64,000 bases of DNA from Varibaculum cambriense DSM 15806 (GTDB lineage: Bacteria > Actinomycetota > Actinomycetes > Actinomycetales > Actinomycetaceae), in contig NZ_ATUF01000002.1 of assembly GCF_000420065.1 (NCBI RefSeq), positions 310,001 to 374,000 on the forward strand, read 5' to 3'. Positions 38,662 through 49,973 of this stretch are shown one piece after another; positions within the stretch are counted from its first letter, which is position 1; each line of letters starts with the position of its first letter. A model generated the notes under the pieces. It searched no databases and had not been told where the DNA came from. It saw only the letters and a program-made list of their open reading frames with translations. Made by a program: the position numbers and the translations under genes.

Positions 38662-39657
38662 CTAGAAGGGGCGAGCTGCCATAACTGCGGTAAGTGCCGC
38701 CACCGCTTCACGCGGCACGACGCCAACATCCGCCAAGGTATTGTATTCTTCGGTTTCGAGAACGCCGTTGATAACCAAACGCCCCAACAAATCGATACTG
38801 AGAGCCTGATTCTCTTGCGCGTACTCGAGGTCGCTGGCCGTCAGGATGCCAGAACGAACAATCTTGTCCAGGATGTCCTCGGGCACGTCCGAAAGTCCGT
38901 ATTTCTCCATTTCCTGGGAGGAAAGGCTGATGTATCCTTTTTCCAACAAATCTTCCAAGGTAAACCCAGCCACTTGTTCGATTGCAGCCATTGCCGAGGG
39001 GGACGCAAAACCGCTGGACATGATGGCACGAAGTGCCTTGGGGTTGGAAAGATCGACCTGATTAATAATCAAGTTAGTCAAGGAACCGACCACATCTACC
39101 CCGTCTCTGTTGTAGAGCCACTGGATATGCAGGCCGTACCACTCGGCCAGAAGGGAATGCGCCAGTGTCTTCGGATCGGCATCCTTGTTAATCAGGTCGT
39201 CTGCTTGTAACTGACTAAATGCGCTAGTCAGAACGCTGTGCAAGCCCTCAAAACGGGCTGCGAAGTGGTCGTGGGCGGGGTGCACTTCGTTGGAGGCTTC
39301 CACGGAAAGCATGCACTCCATTTCCACGATCGTGGGGTTAGAGCTAAGCTCGGTAGACAGTTCAGTAAAGGCGTTAAACACTTCGAACGGCTGCATATGC
39401 CGCATTGCCTGTACGTCGAAGTTAGAGCGATCCTCATAGCGCTCAATAACCGCCATGAGCAGGGCTTCTTTTGAAGGGAAATGATAGATAACCCCCGGGT
39501 GGGAAATACCAACACGGCGAGCCACATCGCGCATAGATAGGCCGTGGTAGCCAACTTCCGCAATCATGTCTACGGTCGCGTCAAGTATGGCTTCGCGTCG
39601 AGCCACGCCACCGGCGTAGGGCCCGCGCTCCCCGCTCTTGTGTGCTGGTTTGGGCAC
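38662..39657 (-). CDS. TetR-family regulator with unusual C-terminal extension
   Basis: 331 residues, much longer than the 190-220 of ordinary TetR proteins. Residues about 20-65 are the TetR helix-turn-helix (REAILDATVDMIAEVGYHGL, then GISHPGVIYHFPSKEALL). The ligand/dimer domain runs to about 205, and a further 125 residues follow with repeated short helical motifs (LEDLLEKGYIS, ILDKIVRSGILT, LLGRLVINGVLE) that look like internal repeats. The GTG start at 39657 lies seven bases from a run of nine G that occupies the ribosome-binding position. It is followed by the serine hydrolase gene, a likely target. Confidence 0.85.
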   Translation of the reverse strand: MPKPAHKSGERGPYAGGVARREAILDATVDMIAEVGYHGLSMRDVARRVGISHPGVIYHFPSKEALLMAVIERYEDRSNFDVQAMRHMQPFEVFNAFTELSTELSSNPTIVEMECMLSVEASNEVHPAHDHFAARFEGLHSVLTSAFSQLQADDLINKDADPKTLAHSLLAEWYGLHIQWLYNRDGVDVVGSLTNLIINQVDLSNPKALRAIMSSGFASPSAMAAIEQVAGFTLEDLLEKGYISLSSQEMEKYGLSDVPEDILDKIVRSGILTASDLEYAQENQALSIDLLGRLVINGVLETEEYNTLADVGVVPREAVAALTAVMAARPF

Positions 39658-39664
39658 CTGGGCA

Positions 39665-39673
39665 CCCCCCCCC
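39665..39673 (-). repeat. Poly-G tract (9 G) in the ribosome-binding region of the TetR gene
   Basis: Nine C on the plus strand give nine G on the coding strand at -8 to -16 from the GTG start. The run can itself pair with the anti-Shine-Dalgarno sequence. A change in its length would alter spacing and possibly translation. Confidence 0.55.
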
Positions 39674-39886
39674 TTTGCCTACCGCCTATTATCTTTTCTA
39701 TATCTGGGTATAAAAATCCCAAGCTCTAACTAGGATACAGTTTTTCCCCGCAAAGCACCTAACAAATCAACCAGATTTCATAGTTTAATTACACAAGCAA
39801 AGACCGCATTAAGAATATATTTGCTTTTGAAAGTAAAAATTACCAGGAAACCTGCGGAACCATCACTGTTTAGTAAAAAGATAGCA

Positions 39887-39927
39887 AAAAGTGACGCCGG
39901 GGACTATTAGTCCTCGACGTCACTTTT
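39887..39927 (-). terminator. Terminator of clpB
   Basis: Arms AAAAGTGACGCCGGGGACTA and TAGTCCTCGACGTCACTTTT pair with two wobble-type mismatches around a tiny loop. On the minus strand it ends in a T-run and lies 15 bp past the clpB stop. Confidence 0.8.
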
Positions 39928-39941
39928 CTGACATCATGTCA

Positions 39942-42563
39942 TTAACTTAGCTCAAGATGGAACCTTCCCGCCGGAGCGGAGTGCCCCTGCGGTACCGTCA
40001 CCTTAATCACGGAACCATCCTCCCACTTTCCGGCTAGCAGCCCTTGTGCCAGTTGATCGCCGATCTCGGTTTGAATCAGGCGACGCAGCGGGCGCGCCCC
40101 GAACGCTGGGTCGTACCCACGGTTAGCCAACCAGTTCTTAGCGTCCTCACTAACCTCCAGCTGTAACCGCCGGGAAGCTAGGCGCTCCATAACTTGAGAC
40201 AGCTGCAAATCCACAATTTTTGCGAGCTGAGCCCGGCTGAGCGGCTTGAAGATCAAAATCTCGTCTAGTCGGTTCAAGAACTCCGGCCTGAAGTTGGCTT
40301 TTACTGCCTCCATAACCAGACGTTCTTTCTCGTCCTCGTTCATATCTTTCTCGGTCAGATACTGCGAGCCCAGGTTAGAAGTCAGCACTAAAATAGTGTT
40401 CCGAAAATCAACTACCCGGCCTTGTCCGTCAGTCAGTCGCCCATCATCTAACACCTGCAGCAGCACATGGAAGATTTCCGGATGCGCTTTTTCGACTTCG
40501 TCCAGCAGAATCACGCTGTAGGGACGCCGCCGTACCGCTTCGGTTAGCTGTCCGCCCTCTTCATATCCCACGTAGCCCGGGGGCGCTCCGATTAGGCGCG
40601 ATACCGAGTGCTTTTCTCCGTATTCGCTCATATCGATGCGCACCATCGCGGCGGGGTCATTAAAGAGGAACGCCGCTAAGGACTTGGCAAGCTCGGTTTT
40701 ACCGACTCCAGTAGGACCGAGGAAAAGGAAGGAACCGGTAGGACGGTTGGGGTCAGAAACCCCGGCCCGCGAGCGGCGCACCGCATCCGATATTGCTTGG
40801 ACTGCCTGCTCTTGGCCGATTAACCGTTTCCCGATCTCCGCTTCCATATGCAGCAGCTTTTCGGTTTCGGTTTGCAGCATTTTTCCGGTGGGGATACCCG
40901 TCCAAGACTCCACCACTTCGGCAACTTCGGTAGGTCCGACTTTTTCGACCACCATCGCGTCGTAGTCATCGCTTTGCTGCTCCTGCTTTTCGGCAGCGGC
41001 GATCGCGGCCTGGATTTGCGGGATTTCTCCGTTCTGCAGCCGTCCGGCGCTTTCCCAATCGCCTCTACGCATTGCCCGCTCTAACTGAGTATTTAGCTTA
41101 TCGAGTTGGGCACGCAGATCCCCCACTTTATTGCGAGAGGCTTTTTCGGATTCCCACCGCACATTGAGGTCATCCAAGACTTGTTGTTCCTTGGCGATTT
41201 CCGCGCGTAAATCTTCCAGACGGGCTTTGGTCTGTTCATCTAGGCCTTCACCCTCGGAATCAGCCAAATAGGCTTCTTCCATTTTCAGCCGGTCAACCTG
41301 ACGGCGTTTTTCATCTACCTCGACCGGGCTGGAATCTAGTTCCATCCGCAGCCGCGAAGCGGCCTCGTCAATCAGGTCTATGGCTTTGTCCGGTAGGTTG
41401 CGGTCGGTGATATAGCGGTCGGAAAGTTTCGCCGCTGCCACCAGCGCCCCATCGGTAATTGTGACCTTATGGTGCGCTTCGTATTTGGGGGCGATCCCGC
41501 GCAGAATCGCTACCGTATCTTCTACCGAGGGTTCGGCTACGAACACCTGTTGGAAGCGGCGCTCTAGAGCCGGGTCTTTCTCGATATTTTGCCGGTATTC
41601 GTCCAGGGTGGTGGCACCCACCATCCGTAGCTCACCTCGGGCCAGCATGGGTTTAATCATGTTTCCCGCATCCATGGCGCCTTCGGATCCACCCCCGGCA
41701 CCTACTACCGTGTGCAGCTCGTCAATAAAGGTAATGACTTCCCCGCCAGCATTCTTGATTTCCTCGAGGACGGCCTTGAGGCGTTCTTCGAACTCACCGC
41801 GATATTTTGCTCCGGCAAGCATTGCCCCTAGATCTAGGCTAATCAGTTTCTTATTTTGCAAAGACTGAGGAACGTCGCCGGCCACAATCCGCTGTGCCAG
41901 GCCTTCTACGACTGCGGTTTTACCCACCCCAGCCTCCCCGATTAGCACCGGGTTGTTCTTAGTGCGCCGCGAGAGCACCTGGATAACCCGACGGATTTCT
42001 TTATCCCGTCCGATCACCGGGTCTAGTTTCCCGCTGCGTGCCACTTCGGTAAGGTCGCGTCCGTACTTTTTCAGAGCTTGGAAAGAGGCTTCGGGATCTT
42101 CAGAAGTTACCGGGTCTTTGCGAATTTCCTTGAGCTTTTCGCGCAATGCCTGCACGCTGGCTCCCGCCTTATTTAATAGGCGGCTAACCTCTGTTTGTCC
42201 TTCGGATTCATCTGCGAGGGCGATTAATAAGTGCTCGGTAGAGACGTATTCGTCGCTAAGTTCGCGCGCCAGATCGCCAGCTTTATTTATAACCCGCCGC
42301 ATAGCCAGGGAGGTTTGTACTTCCCCGACGGAACTGCCGGTAACGCTAGGCAGCGTCCCCAGCATATGATGCAGCGGCGCATTAATCTGTTGCATGCGAT
42401 TTGGCACTACCGCCTCCAGGAGCGCAAAGGCGATCGAGTCGGTTTGCCCCAGCAAGGCATTTAAAAGATGTTCTGGCTCTACCTGGGGATTTTTGTTGGC
42501 CTGCGCGGTTTGCACCGCATCCCCTAAAGCGGCCTGAGATTTAACAGTAAGTTTAGTTTCCAT
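39942..42563 (-). CDS. clpB: ATP-dependent disaggregase ClpB
   Basis: 873 residues with full ClpB architecture: N domain (about 1-145), AAA+ domain 1 (Walker [16 protein letters not shown], Walker [11 protein letters not shown]), the coiled-coil middle domain with about 120 residues (about 400-525), and AAA+ domain 2 (Walker [16 protein letters not shown], sensor-2 [10 protein letters not shown]). It re-solubilises protein aggregates with DnaK. Control by HspR is indicated by a perfect HAIR operator 65-87 bp upstream of the start. Monocistronic, with its own terminator. Confidence 0.97.
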   Translation of the reverse strand: METKLTVKSQAALGDAVQTAQANKNPQVEPEHLLNALLGQTDSIAFALLEAVVPNRMQQINAPLHHMLGTLPSVTGSSVGEVQTSLAMRRVINKAGDLARELSDEYVSTEHLLIALADESEGQTEVSRLLNKAGASVQALREKLKEIRKDPVTSEDPEASFQALKKYGRDLTEVARSGKLDPVIGRDKEIRRVIQVLSRRTKNNPVLIGEAGVGKTAVVEGLAQRIVAGDVPQSLQNKKLISLDLGAMLAGAKYRGEFEERLKAVLEEIKNAGGEVITFIDELHTVVGAGGGSEGAMDAGNMIKPMLARGELRMVGATTLDEYRQNIEKDPALERRFQQVFVAEPSVEDTVAILRGIAPKYEAHHKVTITDGALVAAAKLSDRYITDRNLPDKAIDLIDEAASRLRMELDSSPVEVDEKRRQVDRLKMEEAYLADSEGEGLDEQTKARLEDLRAEIAKEQQVLDDLNVRWESEKASRNKVGDLRAQLDKLNTQLERAMRRGDWESAGRLQNGEIPQIQAAIAAAEKQEQQSDDYDAMVVEKVGPTEVAEVVESWTGIPTGKMLQTETEKLLHMEAEIGKRLIGQEQAVQAISDAVRRSRAGVSDPNRPTGSFLFLGPTGVGKTELAKSLAAFLFNDPAAMVRIDMSEYGEKHSVSRLIGAPPGYVGYEEGGQLTEAVRRRPYSVILLDEVEKAHPEIFHVLLQVLDDGRLTDGQGRVVDFRNTILVLTSNLGSQYLTEKDMNEDEKERLVMEAVKANFRPEFLNRLDEILIFKPLSRAQLAKIVDLQLSQVMERLASRRLQLEVSEDAKNWLANRGYDPAFGARPLRRLIQTEIGDQLAQGLLAGKWEDGSVIKVTVPQGHSAPAGRFHLELS

Positions 42564-42627
42564 TTATTTCCTCCCGTGTTCCCATCCGGGTGGGATGGGG
42601 TGTTGCTATTTAGTCCAACACCCCCAA

Positions 42628-42650
42628 AGTTGAGTTTATTCCACTCAACT
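42628..42650. promoter_or_regulatory. HAIR operator (HspR site) upstream of clpB
   Basis: AGTTGAGT, seven bases TTATTCC, ACTCAACT: this matches the HspR consensus CTTGAGT-N7-ACTCAAG and is fully symmetric. An hspR gene is present in the window at 43804-44247. The site lies 65 bp upstream of clpB. Confidence 0.9.
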
Positions 42651-42740
42651 CTATATTTTGAGTTAGCTACCTCACTACCAGTATTTGTTGCCCCCAAAAT
42701 AAGCAGGGGAAAATGCTAAGTAAACGCTAACTTAGCTAGC

Positions 42741-42775
42741 AAAAAAGCCCTGTACTCAACAGATAAGCCAGGCTC
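42741..42775 (-). terminator. Probable terminator of the dnaK-hspR-membrane protein unit
   Basis: On the minus strand AGCCTG pairs with CAGGGCT (one bulge) over a long loop and is followed by TTTTTT. It starts 12 bp beyond the stop of the membrane protein gene. The stem is weak, so this is moderate evidence. Confidence 0.5.
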
Positions 42776-42786
42776 CAGCCCTACGA

Positions 42787-43764
42787 CTACCGATAGTAGG
42801 AGTTATTTATTAATGCCTGTCGATTATCCCGGCCGCGTTTAACTGTCCAGACAATCCCCCAAATCAGTAGCCCCAGGCCGGTGAAGCCGATAATCGTAGG
42901 CACCACGAAAGCAGCAATTATCGGACCGAAGGAAAGGTTAGGGAGAATTCCAATCGAGGTGATAGTGGCGTCTTTGTCATCGATGGGCTCACATTTAACC
43001 TTCAAGGTTCCGTGAGAATTAAGATTGTAGACGAAGGCATGCTGCGCATCGTTATCCGGGTCGGAGGCAAAACCAGCCGCTAAAGAATCATCCCCGGATC
43101 GGGACTCAATCTTGTCCCCGTTAAAAGTAGCATCGCACCGCACGTCAGCATCATTAGAGGCTTCCACAATCAGCAGCGAAGTTCCCTGGTAGTCAGCAGT
43201 TCGGGTAATAGAACTGCCCCCTGGATGGATCTCTTTATTGGAATCAATTTGCAGAGCAGAAACCACTATCATCGTGACGAAGGTAATCGGCGCCACCACC
43301 AGCATCAGCACGATTCCCACTACCAAAACCGTGATGGGGAGCGCGCGAGATTTAGGAGTCCGTGGTGGGGTAACGGGATTATCTCCAAGACCCGAAAAAC
43401 TGCCCGGCCCCAGATTTCCTGATCCCCCAGCTCGCGGCATTCCCGAGGGAGCATTCCAGGACTCATTGCCCTCATAACCGGGAGGAACGGGAAACTTACG
43501 GGGTGATTCCGGGAACGACGGAGACTGAGAATTCCCTCCCCCAAAGTCCGGCAAAGAACTATTTAGTGTCCCAGAGGGGGCACTATTTTCACCGATAGCT
43601 GCATTTGAAGTCGACATTTGCCCTACAGAAGACTCCGACTGCGAGGATGCCGACGTAGCGGTTTCTCTTTGTGAGGCCGGGTTGCCAGAGTGCAGCTCTC
43701 CATTCAACACCCACCGTTCCTGCTCGTTCGAGTGCGCGCCGTACCTGTTAGGGGTTTCGCTCAT
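42787..43764 (-). CDS. Two-helix membrane protein of unknown function with disordered N terminus
   Basis: 325 residues from ATG at 43764, chosen for GGAGG five bases upstream. Residues 1-120 are rich in Ser, Pro, Asn and Gly (cytosolic, likely disordered). A first membrane segment (ITVLVVGIVLMLVVAPITF) is followed by an extracytoplasmic beta-rich domain of about 110 residues (SLLIVEASNDADVRCDATFN ... TLKVKCEPID), with two cysteines that could pair, and a second membrane segment (VVPTIIGFTGLGLLIWGIVW) with a basic end. I do not recognise a named family. The gene follows hspR by 39 bp in the same direction, so heat-shock control is possible. Confidence 0.7.
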   Translation of the reverse strand: MSETPNRYGAHSNEQERWVLNGELHSGNPASQRETATSASSQSESSVGQMSTSNAAIGENSAPSGTLNSSLPDFGGGNSQSPSFPESPRKFPVPPGYEGNESWNAPSGMPRAGGSGNLGPGSFSGLGDNPVTPPRTPKSRALPITVLVVGIVLMLVVAPITFVTMIVVSALQIDSNKEIHPGGSSITRTADYQGTSLLIVEASNDADVRCDATFNGDKIESRSGDDSLAAGFASDPDNDAQHAFVYNLNSHGTLKVKCEPIDDKDATITSIGILPNLSFGPIIAAFVVPTIIGFTGLGLLIWGIVWTVKRGRDNRQALINNSYYR

Positions 43765-43803
43765 AGTTCCTCCCATTGATTAGCCTGAGCCCAATTGTAA
43801 GCG

Positions 43804-44247
43804 TTAGCCCCGATTTTCGCCCCAAATAATCATTTGCCCGGGCAGATAGGGAACGAGTTCCTGCCCCCGCACCACGCGCGAGCCGGGAAACTTCGTAAGT
43901 GGAGATACCTCACCGGTGGGCGCGGCCGAAAACACCCGTCCACGCCCTCGTTCATAAACAGCTAATCGCTGCCGCAAATGCTGGTTTTCGGCAGTTAAAC
44001 GCGCGGCAGCGCGCCGCAACTCCAGCACTCGTTTAATGCCCGCTAGATTGATTCCTTCTTCTTGAGAAAGACGCTGAATTTCTCGCAGTTCGGCGATATC
44101 TTCCGCGCTATAACGCCGTCCCCTGCCCTTGGTACGTCGCGGAATCACCAGGCCGATGCGGTCGTATTGCCGCAGAGTTTGCGGATGCATTCCCGCCAAC
44201 TCTGCGGCCACCGAAATCACATAGAGGGTTTCCATTGATCCCGCCAT
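43804..44247 (-). CDS. hspR: Heat-shock repressor HspR (MerR family)
   Basis: 147 residues. The MerR-type helix-turn-helix (YVISVAAELAGMHPQTLRQY, DRIGLVIPRRTKGRGRRYS) is diagnostic for HspR, followed by EEGINLAGIKRVLEL and a coiled coil. HspR binds HAIR inverted repeats with DnaK as co-repressor and shuts off dnaK and clpB. The ATG at 44247 overlaps the dnaJ stop (TAATG), implying translational coupling; a second in-frame ATG at 44235 is also possible. Fourth gene of the dnaK operon, the arrangement known from Streptomyces and Mycobacterium. Confidence 0.93.
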   Translation of the reverse strand: MAGSMETLYVISVAAELAGMHPQTLRQYDRIGLVIPRRTKGRGRRYSAEDIAELREIQRLSQEEGINLAGIKRVLELRRAAARLTAENQHLRQRLAVYERGRGRVFSAAPTGEVSPLTKFPGSRVVRGQELVPYLPGQMIIWGENRG

Positions 44248-45254
44248 TAGCTTCTCTCAAGCTCAGCGCGAGGATCGAAACCTGGGTGATCGGCGCGAAT
44301 CGCTTCCCCTAACTGTTGGGCAATATCAACTACCCGGCTAGAAGGCTTACGCGGATTAACTATCCGCACTGTAGCCACCACATCCAAACCGTTTACCCCT
44401 TTGCCACGCAGGCGCAGTTTAGTGCCAGAATCAGCCCCAGCAGGAATCTTAATAGTGGCAGTTTTCCCTCCCAGCAACGGCACTTTCACCGTGGCGCCTG
44501 CCAGCGCCTCCGCCGCGGTCACCGGCAGCTGCATTTGCAGAGCCTTACCATCGAAGGAATACACCGGATCCGGGGTAACGTGCACCGTCACTACCAGGTC
44601 ACCATTTCCAGCTGGTCCTGGCCGCCCTTTGCCACGCAGCCGTAGTTTCCTACCGTCGCGGATCTTGCCGGGAATGCGCACGGTCATGCTCTTGCCATCC
44701 ACCGTCAGTTTCATGGTGCTGCCGGCAATAGCGGTGCGAAAATCTAGGGTGACTTCCGCGGCCAAATCTTGACCTTTCCCGCCGCCGGGATAACCACCAC
44801 TCCCCGCTCCAAAGGAACCGGGTGCCCCATAACTGGCTCGTCCTCCTCCGGAAAACAAAGATCCAAACATGGAGCCGAGGTCGCCTTCTCCTAGATTGAT
44901 CCTAGCGGAGCCGGCCCCGGGAACGGTTCCGCCCCCAAACATAGCGCCTAATACGTCTTCGAAGCCTCCGGCCCCACCACGACCTGAAGCGGGGCCGGCG
45001 TTGAAACGGGCACCACCGCCCGCCATAGCGCGAATAGCATCGTATTGTCGCTTTTGCTCTGGGTCAGACAGTACCTGGTATGCCTCTCCGATCGCCTTGA
45101 ACTTTTCCTCGGCACTTTTATCGCCGGGGTTTTGATCGGGATGGTATTTACGTGCTAGCTTCCGGTAAGCCTTCTTAATGGCAGACTGATCCGCTTTTCT
45201 TGACACTCCCAGAGTGCCGTAAAAATCCTTGCCTATCCAATCTTGTCCGGCCAT
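44247..45254 (-). CDS. dnaJ: DnaJ/CbpA-type co-chaperone without zinc finger
   Basis: 335 residues: J domain 8-75 (DFYGTLGVSRKADQSAIKKA, YHPDQNPGD with the HPD motif), a Gly/Phe-rich linker (about 80-165), and two beta-sandwich substrate domains. The CxxCxGxG zinc-finger repeats of type I DnaJ are absent; the protein has no cysteine at all, so it is a type II (CbpA-like) J protein. It stimulates DnaK ATPase and delivers clients. Located between grpE (21 bp gap) and hspR (1-base overlap). Confidence 0.93.
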   Translation of the reverse strand: MAGQDWIGKDFYGTLGVSRKADQSAIKKAYRKLARKYHPDQNPGDKSAEEKFKAIGEAYQVLSDPEQKRQYDAIRAMAGGGARFNAGPASGRGGAGGFEDVLGAMFGGGTVPGAGSARINLGEGDLGSMFGSLFSGGGRASYGAPGSFGAGSGGYPGGGKGQDLAAEVTLDFRTAIAGSTMKLTVDGKSMTVRIPGKIRDGRKLRLRGKGRPGPAGNGDLVVTVHVTPDPVYSFDGKALQMQLPVTAAEALAGATVKVPLLGGKTATIKIPAGADSGTKLRLRGKGVNGLDVVATVRIVNPRKPSSRVVDIAQQLGEAIRADHPGFDPRAELERS

Positions 45255-45275
45255 GAATGCTCACCTCCTTAATCC

Positions 45276-46094
45276 CTAATCTGGGTTATTTACTATTACT
45301 TTCGTTGCCCGCAGCACATCTTCGCCCACTTTGTATCCGGGCTGGAGTACCTGGGCAATACTGGGTTCACCCTCCCCACCACTTTGCGCCATCAGCGCTT
45401 CATGCACGTTGGGGTCAAATTCTTCCCCAGCACTGCCGTAGCGGGTCAGCCCAAAGTTGGTTTCCAAGGTATTTTCTAGTTTCTTAGCGATCGCTTCGAA
45501 GGGACCTTTTAGATCCCCGGCATCGCGAGCTGCTTGCACATCATCAAGGACGCCCAACAGTACCTGTAACACTGCCTTCTGCCCCTCGCTATGATGGGCA
45601 GACATATCGCTCTTACTACGCTTAACATACCCGGAATATTCCTGCTGCAAGTTAAAGGTTTCTGCCCGCGCCCGCGCTAACTGCTCTTTCAGCTCCGCTA
45701 CTTGCGCCTTAAGCTGGTCAATCTCCACAGCCGGCTCGGGATCTGTATGCGTGTCCGCCGACACGCTATCTACCTCTTCAGCAGGAACCGGGGCATCAGC
45801 GATTTCTTCCCCCAGGCGCGCGGCGAGATCAGCGAAAGCAGCGTTTTCCTCCTGCGCAGCTTCACCCGGTTTCTCACTGTCCACCAGAGCCGACTCGACA
45901 GAGGCATCCGCTGGGAAACCTTCCGCCTTTTTATCCTGGTTACCTGCAGTGGCTTCCGGTGCTCCTGTGGTGGGCGGCTGGTCTGCCGGTGAGGCGGAAG
46001 CATCCGCTGGTTTTTCTGGCTCTGGTTCCGAAGTGGGATGCAATGGGTCTTTCACCTTGATCTTTATCCTCCGTTTCCCATTGTGCTCGTCCAA
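45276..46094 (-). CDS. grpE: Nucleotide exchange factor GrpE
   Basis: About 272 residues if TTG at 46094 is used, which has GGAGG seven bases upstream; a GTG at 46124 would place that ribosome-binding site inside the gene. A long acidic, Pro/Ala-rich N-terminal region precedes the coiled coil (KAQVAELKEQLARARAETF) and the C-terminal beta domain (EEFDPNVHEALMAQSGGEGE, PGYKVGEDVLRATKVIV). It releases ADP from DnaK. Longer than the usual 190-210 residues because of the disordered N terminus. Second gene in the dnaK operon. Confidence 0.92.
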   Translation of the reverse strand: MDEHNGKRRIKIKVKDPLHPTSEPEPEKPADASASPADQPPTTGAPEATAGNQDKKAEGFPADASVESALVDSEKPGEAAQEENAAFADLAARLGEEIADAPVPAEEVDSVSADTHTDPEPAVEIDQLKAQVAELKEQLARARAETFNLQQEYSGYVKRSKSDMSAHHSEGQKAVLQVLLGVLDDVQAARDAGDLKGPFEAIAKKLENTLETNFGLTRYGSAGEEFDPNVHEALMAQSGGEGEPSIAQVLQPGYKVGEDVLRATKVIVNNPD

Positions 46095-46160
46095 ACTCTT
46101 ACCTCCTGTCGGTGGGGCGCCCACTTTCGCGAGCGCCCCAGACAGCCGAGAACTGAAAAG

Positions 46161-48038
<1,878 letters not shown>

Positions 48039-48145
48039 AATCTTTCCTTCCTAAGAATGTATTTAGTTGGTCTTTTTAGCTCTCGGCTCTGCCGGCTGAC
48101 ACCCGATACTTTCAATCTTGACGACGTCCGCTTAGATTTCATCCA

Positions 48146-48170
48146 CCTTGAGCCTTACACGCTCAAGGTT
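48146..48170. promoter_or_regulatory. HAIR operator 1 upstream of dnaK
   Basis: ACCTTGAGC, seven bases CTTACAC, GCTCAAGGT is a perfect inverted repeat with HAIR spacing. The central base differs from the CTTGAGT consensus symmetrically on both arms. It lies 108 bp upstream of the dnaK start. Confidence 0.85.
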
Positions 48171-48210
48171 ATCAAATCCTGAGGGACTATCAAGCCGCAA
48201 CCTGAAAACC

Positions 48211-48227
48211 TGAGTCTACTTAACTCA
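48211..48227. promoter_or_regulatory. HAIR operator 2 upstream of dnaK
   Basis: TGAGT, seven bases CTACTTA, ACTCA (left arm CCTGAGT, right arm ACTCAAC) fits CTTGAGT-N7-ACTCAAG with one mismatch. Two sites in tandem resemble the double HAIR of other actinobacterial dnaK promoters. The rest of the gap 48039-48440 holds no recognised gene; it is AT-rich around 48260-48300. Confidence 0.75.
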
Positions 48228-48440
48228 ACTCTCACCGCATGGCTTTTATTCCCTTATTCCCAAACATTTTTAAAAAAAGAGCTAAAAAAGGCATCAAACT
48301 GGGGCTTTATCTTGAGAAAACGCCCTTAGGGCTAAACCACCCCCGGAATAAGGCCTGCTACGGTTAAACCACTTCCCAAATTGCGCTTTCAGCGTATATC
48401 TTTTCTAGGTAGGATCCTTCCCAAACACAAAGGAGAAAAC

Positions 48441-48869
48441 ATGGCAGTCGAACTGGTTGAAGAGTTCAGCGAGGAACTTGTAGAGGCATTTTCGCGCCTC
48501 ATCCCCCAGCTTTCGCAGTCTGCTAAGCAATTAAGCCCCCAGCAAATCAAAGATTTCTGCGAACAAGATGGAGTTTATCTGCTAGTTTTCCGCTCCGAAG
48601 AGGGAAAAATTTTAGGGATGCTTTCCCTAGCTACCTTCAAAATTCCCACCGGAAAACGGGCTTGGATCGAAGACGTAGTGGTAGATGCCGCTGCCCGCGG
48701 CCAGGGAGCGGGACAAAAACTAGTAGAGGCAGCGGTATGCCACGCCAAAAAGGTCGGGGCTAAAACCGTGGATCTCACCTCTCGCCCCTCGCGCGAAGCT
48801 GCCAACCGGCTATATCGGCGCTGTGGATTTAAACAGCGCGAAACTAACGTTTACCGTTACGCCGACTAA
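48441..48869 (+). CDS. GNAT-family N-acetyltransferase
   Basis: 142 residues from ATG at 48441, preceded by AAAGGAG with good spacing; the longer reading from 48381 lacks this. The acetyl-CoA loop is ARGQGAGQKLVEAAV (R/Q-x-x-G-x-G/A), after the strand WIEDVVVD, with the C-terminal AANRLYRRCGFKQRETNVYRY typical of RimI-like members. The substrate is unknown. Divergent from dnaK. Confidence 0.88.
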   Translation: MAVELVEEFSEELVEAFSRLIPQLSQSAKQLSPQQIKDFCEQDGVYLLVFRSEEGKILGMLSLATFKIPTGKRAWIEDVVVDAAARGQGAGQKLVEAAVCHAKKVGAKTVDLTSRPSREAANRLYRRCGFKQRETNVYRYAD

Positions 48870-49113
48870 TTACCCCCGCTGCTATCTGCCCCAACACGCC
48901 CGCCTGAGGACGCCAGCCGGCTTTCATCTTGGTGCAAGATAAAACACACTGCCGCTATAAAAAGCTATCTTAGCTGGTAGAATCATTTTATTTTTAGTTT
49001 CTTGCGGGGAGCTACGCGGGCAAAAGCGTGAGTTAGCTAGCAATGTTACCCAAAGAGGGCGCCGCTCAGGTAACAATAGGGGCAAAAGCAGTCGAGATCT
49101 AAGGAATGATTAC

Positions 49114-49962
49114 ATGAGCGCCCTGTCCATTCCCAGCGTGGGACTTTCCACCGGTTACCAGATTCCGCAATTCGGTTTTGGAACCTACAAAATTGCCCCG
49201 GAAGATTGCGTAGATGCGGTGAAATACGCCTTGGATCTAGGAATTCGCCATATAGATACCGCGCAAATGTACCACAATGAGGCGGAAGTGGGACGCGCTA
49301 TTGAAGAGTCCGGTATTCCCCGCGACGAAATTTTCTTGACCACCAAGCTCAATAACGACAAGCACCTCCCCGAGGATGCCCGGAAATCTTTCCAGCAGAG
49401 CCTGGAAGATCTACGCACCGACTATGTGGATCTATTTTTAATTCACTGGCCACTTCCCACTCTCTACGGGGGAGATTTCGTGCAGACCTGGCGCACTCTC
49501 CTAGAGTTCCAGTATGACAAAACAGCACGCACCGTGGGGGTTTCTAACTTCCAGATCAATCACCTGGAGCGGTTGATCGCGGAAACGGGAGTAACCCCGG
49601 CAGTCAACCAGGTAGAGATTCATCCCCAATTCCCGAATAACGAGCTGCGCGCTTTCCATGGCCAACACAATATCGTGACCGAAGCTTGGTCTCCCCTGGC
49701 ACGTGGAAATGTTTTAGGGGAAGAAAAAGTAGTGGCGGCGGCCAAGCGCCTCGGGAAAACCCCTGCCCAGGTAGTACTGCGTTGGGGAATTGAGCGCGGA
49801 GATGTCCTCTTCCCCAAGTCGGTTCACCCGGAACGCATTAAAGAGAACCTGGATATTTTTGATTTCCAGCTAGATGCACAGGCTAAAGCGGATTTAGATT
49901 CTTTAGATAAGGGCGAGGCCGGGCGCTCCGGTTCTCACCCCGACACTATGGATCGCCTCTAA
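49114..49962 (+). CDS. Aldo/keto reductase
   Basis: 282 residues, a TIM-barrel aldo/keto reductase of the 2,5-diketo-D-gluconate reductase (AKR5) type. The catalytic tetrad is visible: Asp and Tyr in HIDTAQMYHNEAEVG, Lys in LTTKLNND, His in LIHWPLPT. The NADPH-binding end is FPKSVHPERIKENL. Substrate cannot be inferred. The next gene begins 11 bp downstream, so the two may be cotranscribed. Confidence 0.92.
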   Translation: MSALSIPSVGLSTGYQIPQFGFGTYKIAPEDCVDAVKYALDLGIRHIDTAQMYHNEAEVGRAIEESGIPRDEIFLTTKLNNDKHLPEDARKSFQQSLEDLRTDYVDLFLIHWPLPTLYGGDFVQTWRTLLEFQYDKTARTVGVSNFQINHLERLIAETGVTPAVNQVEIHPQFPNNELRAFHGQHNIVTEAWSPLARGNVLGEEKVVAAAKRLGKTPAQVVLRWGIERGDVLFPKSVHPERIKENLDIFDFQLDAQAKADLDSLDKGEAGRSGSHPDTMDRL

Positions 49963-49973
49963 GCACCCCGGCC

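Noticed and set aside
46095-46124. GTG at 46124 as grpE start
   Set aside because: The strong GGAGG would then lie inside the gene; TTG at 46094 has that site at ideal distance.
48381-48440. Longer start of the GNAT gene
   Set aside because: AAAGGAG directly precedes the ATG at 48441, and the upstream residues do not resemble the family.
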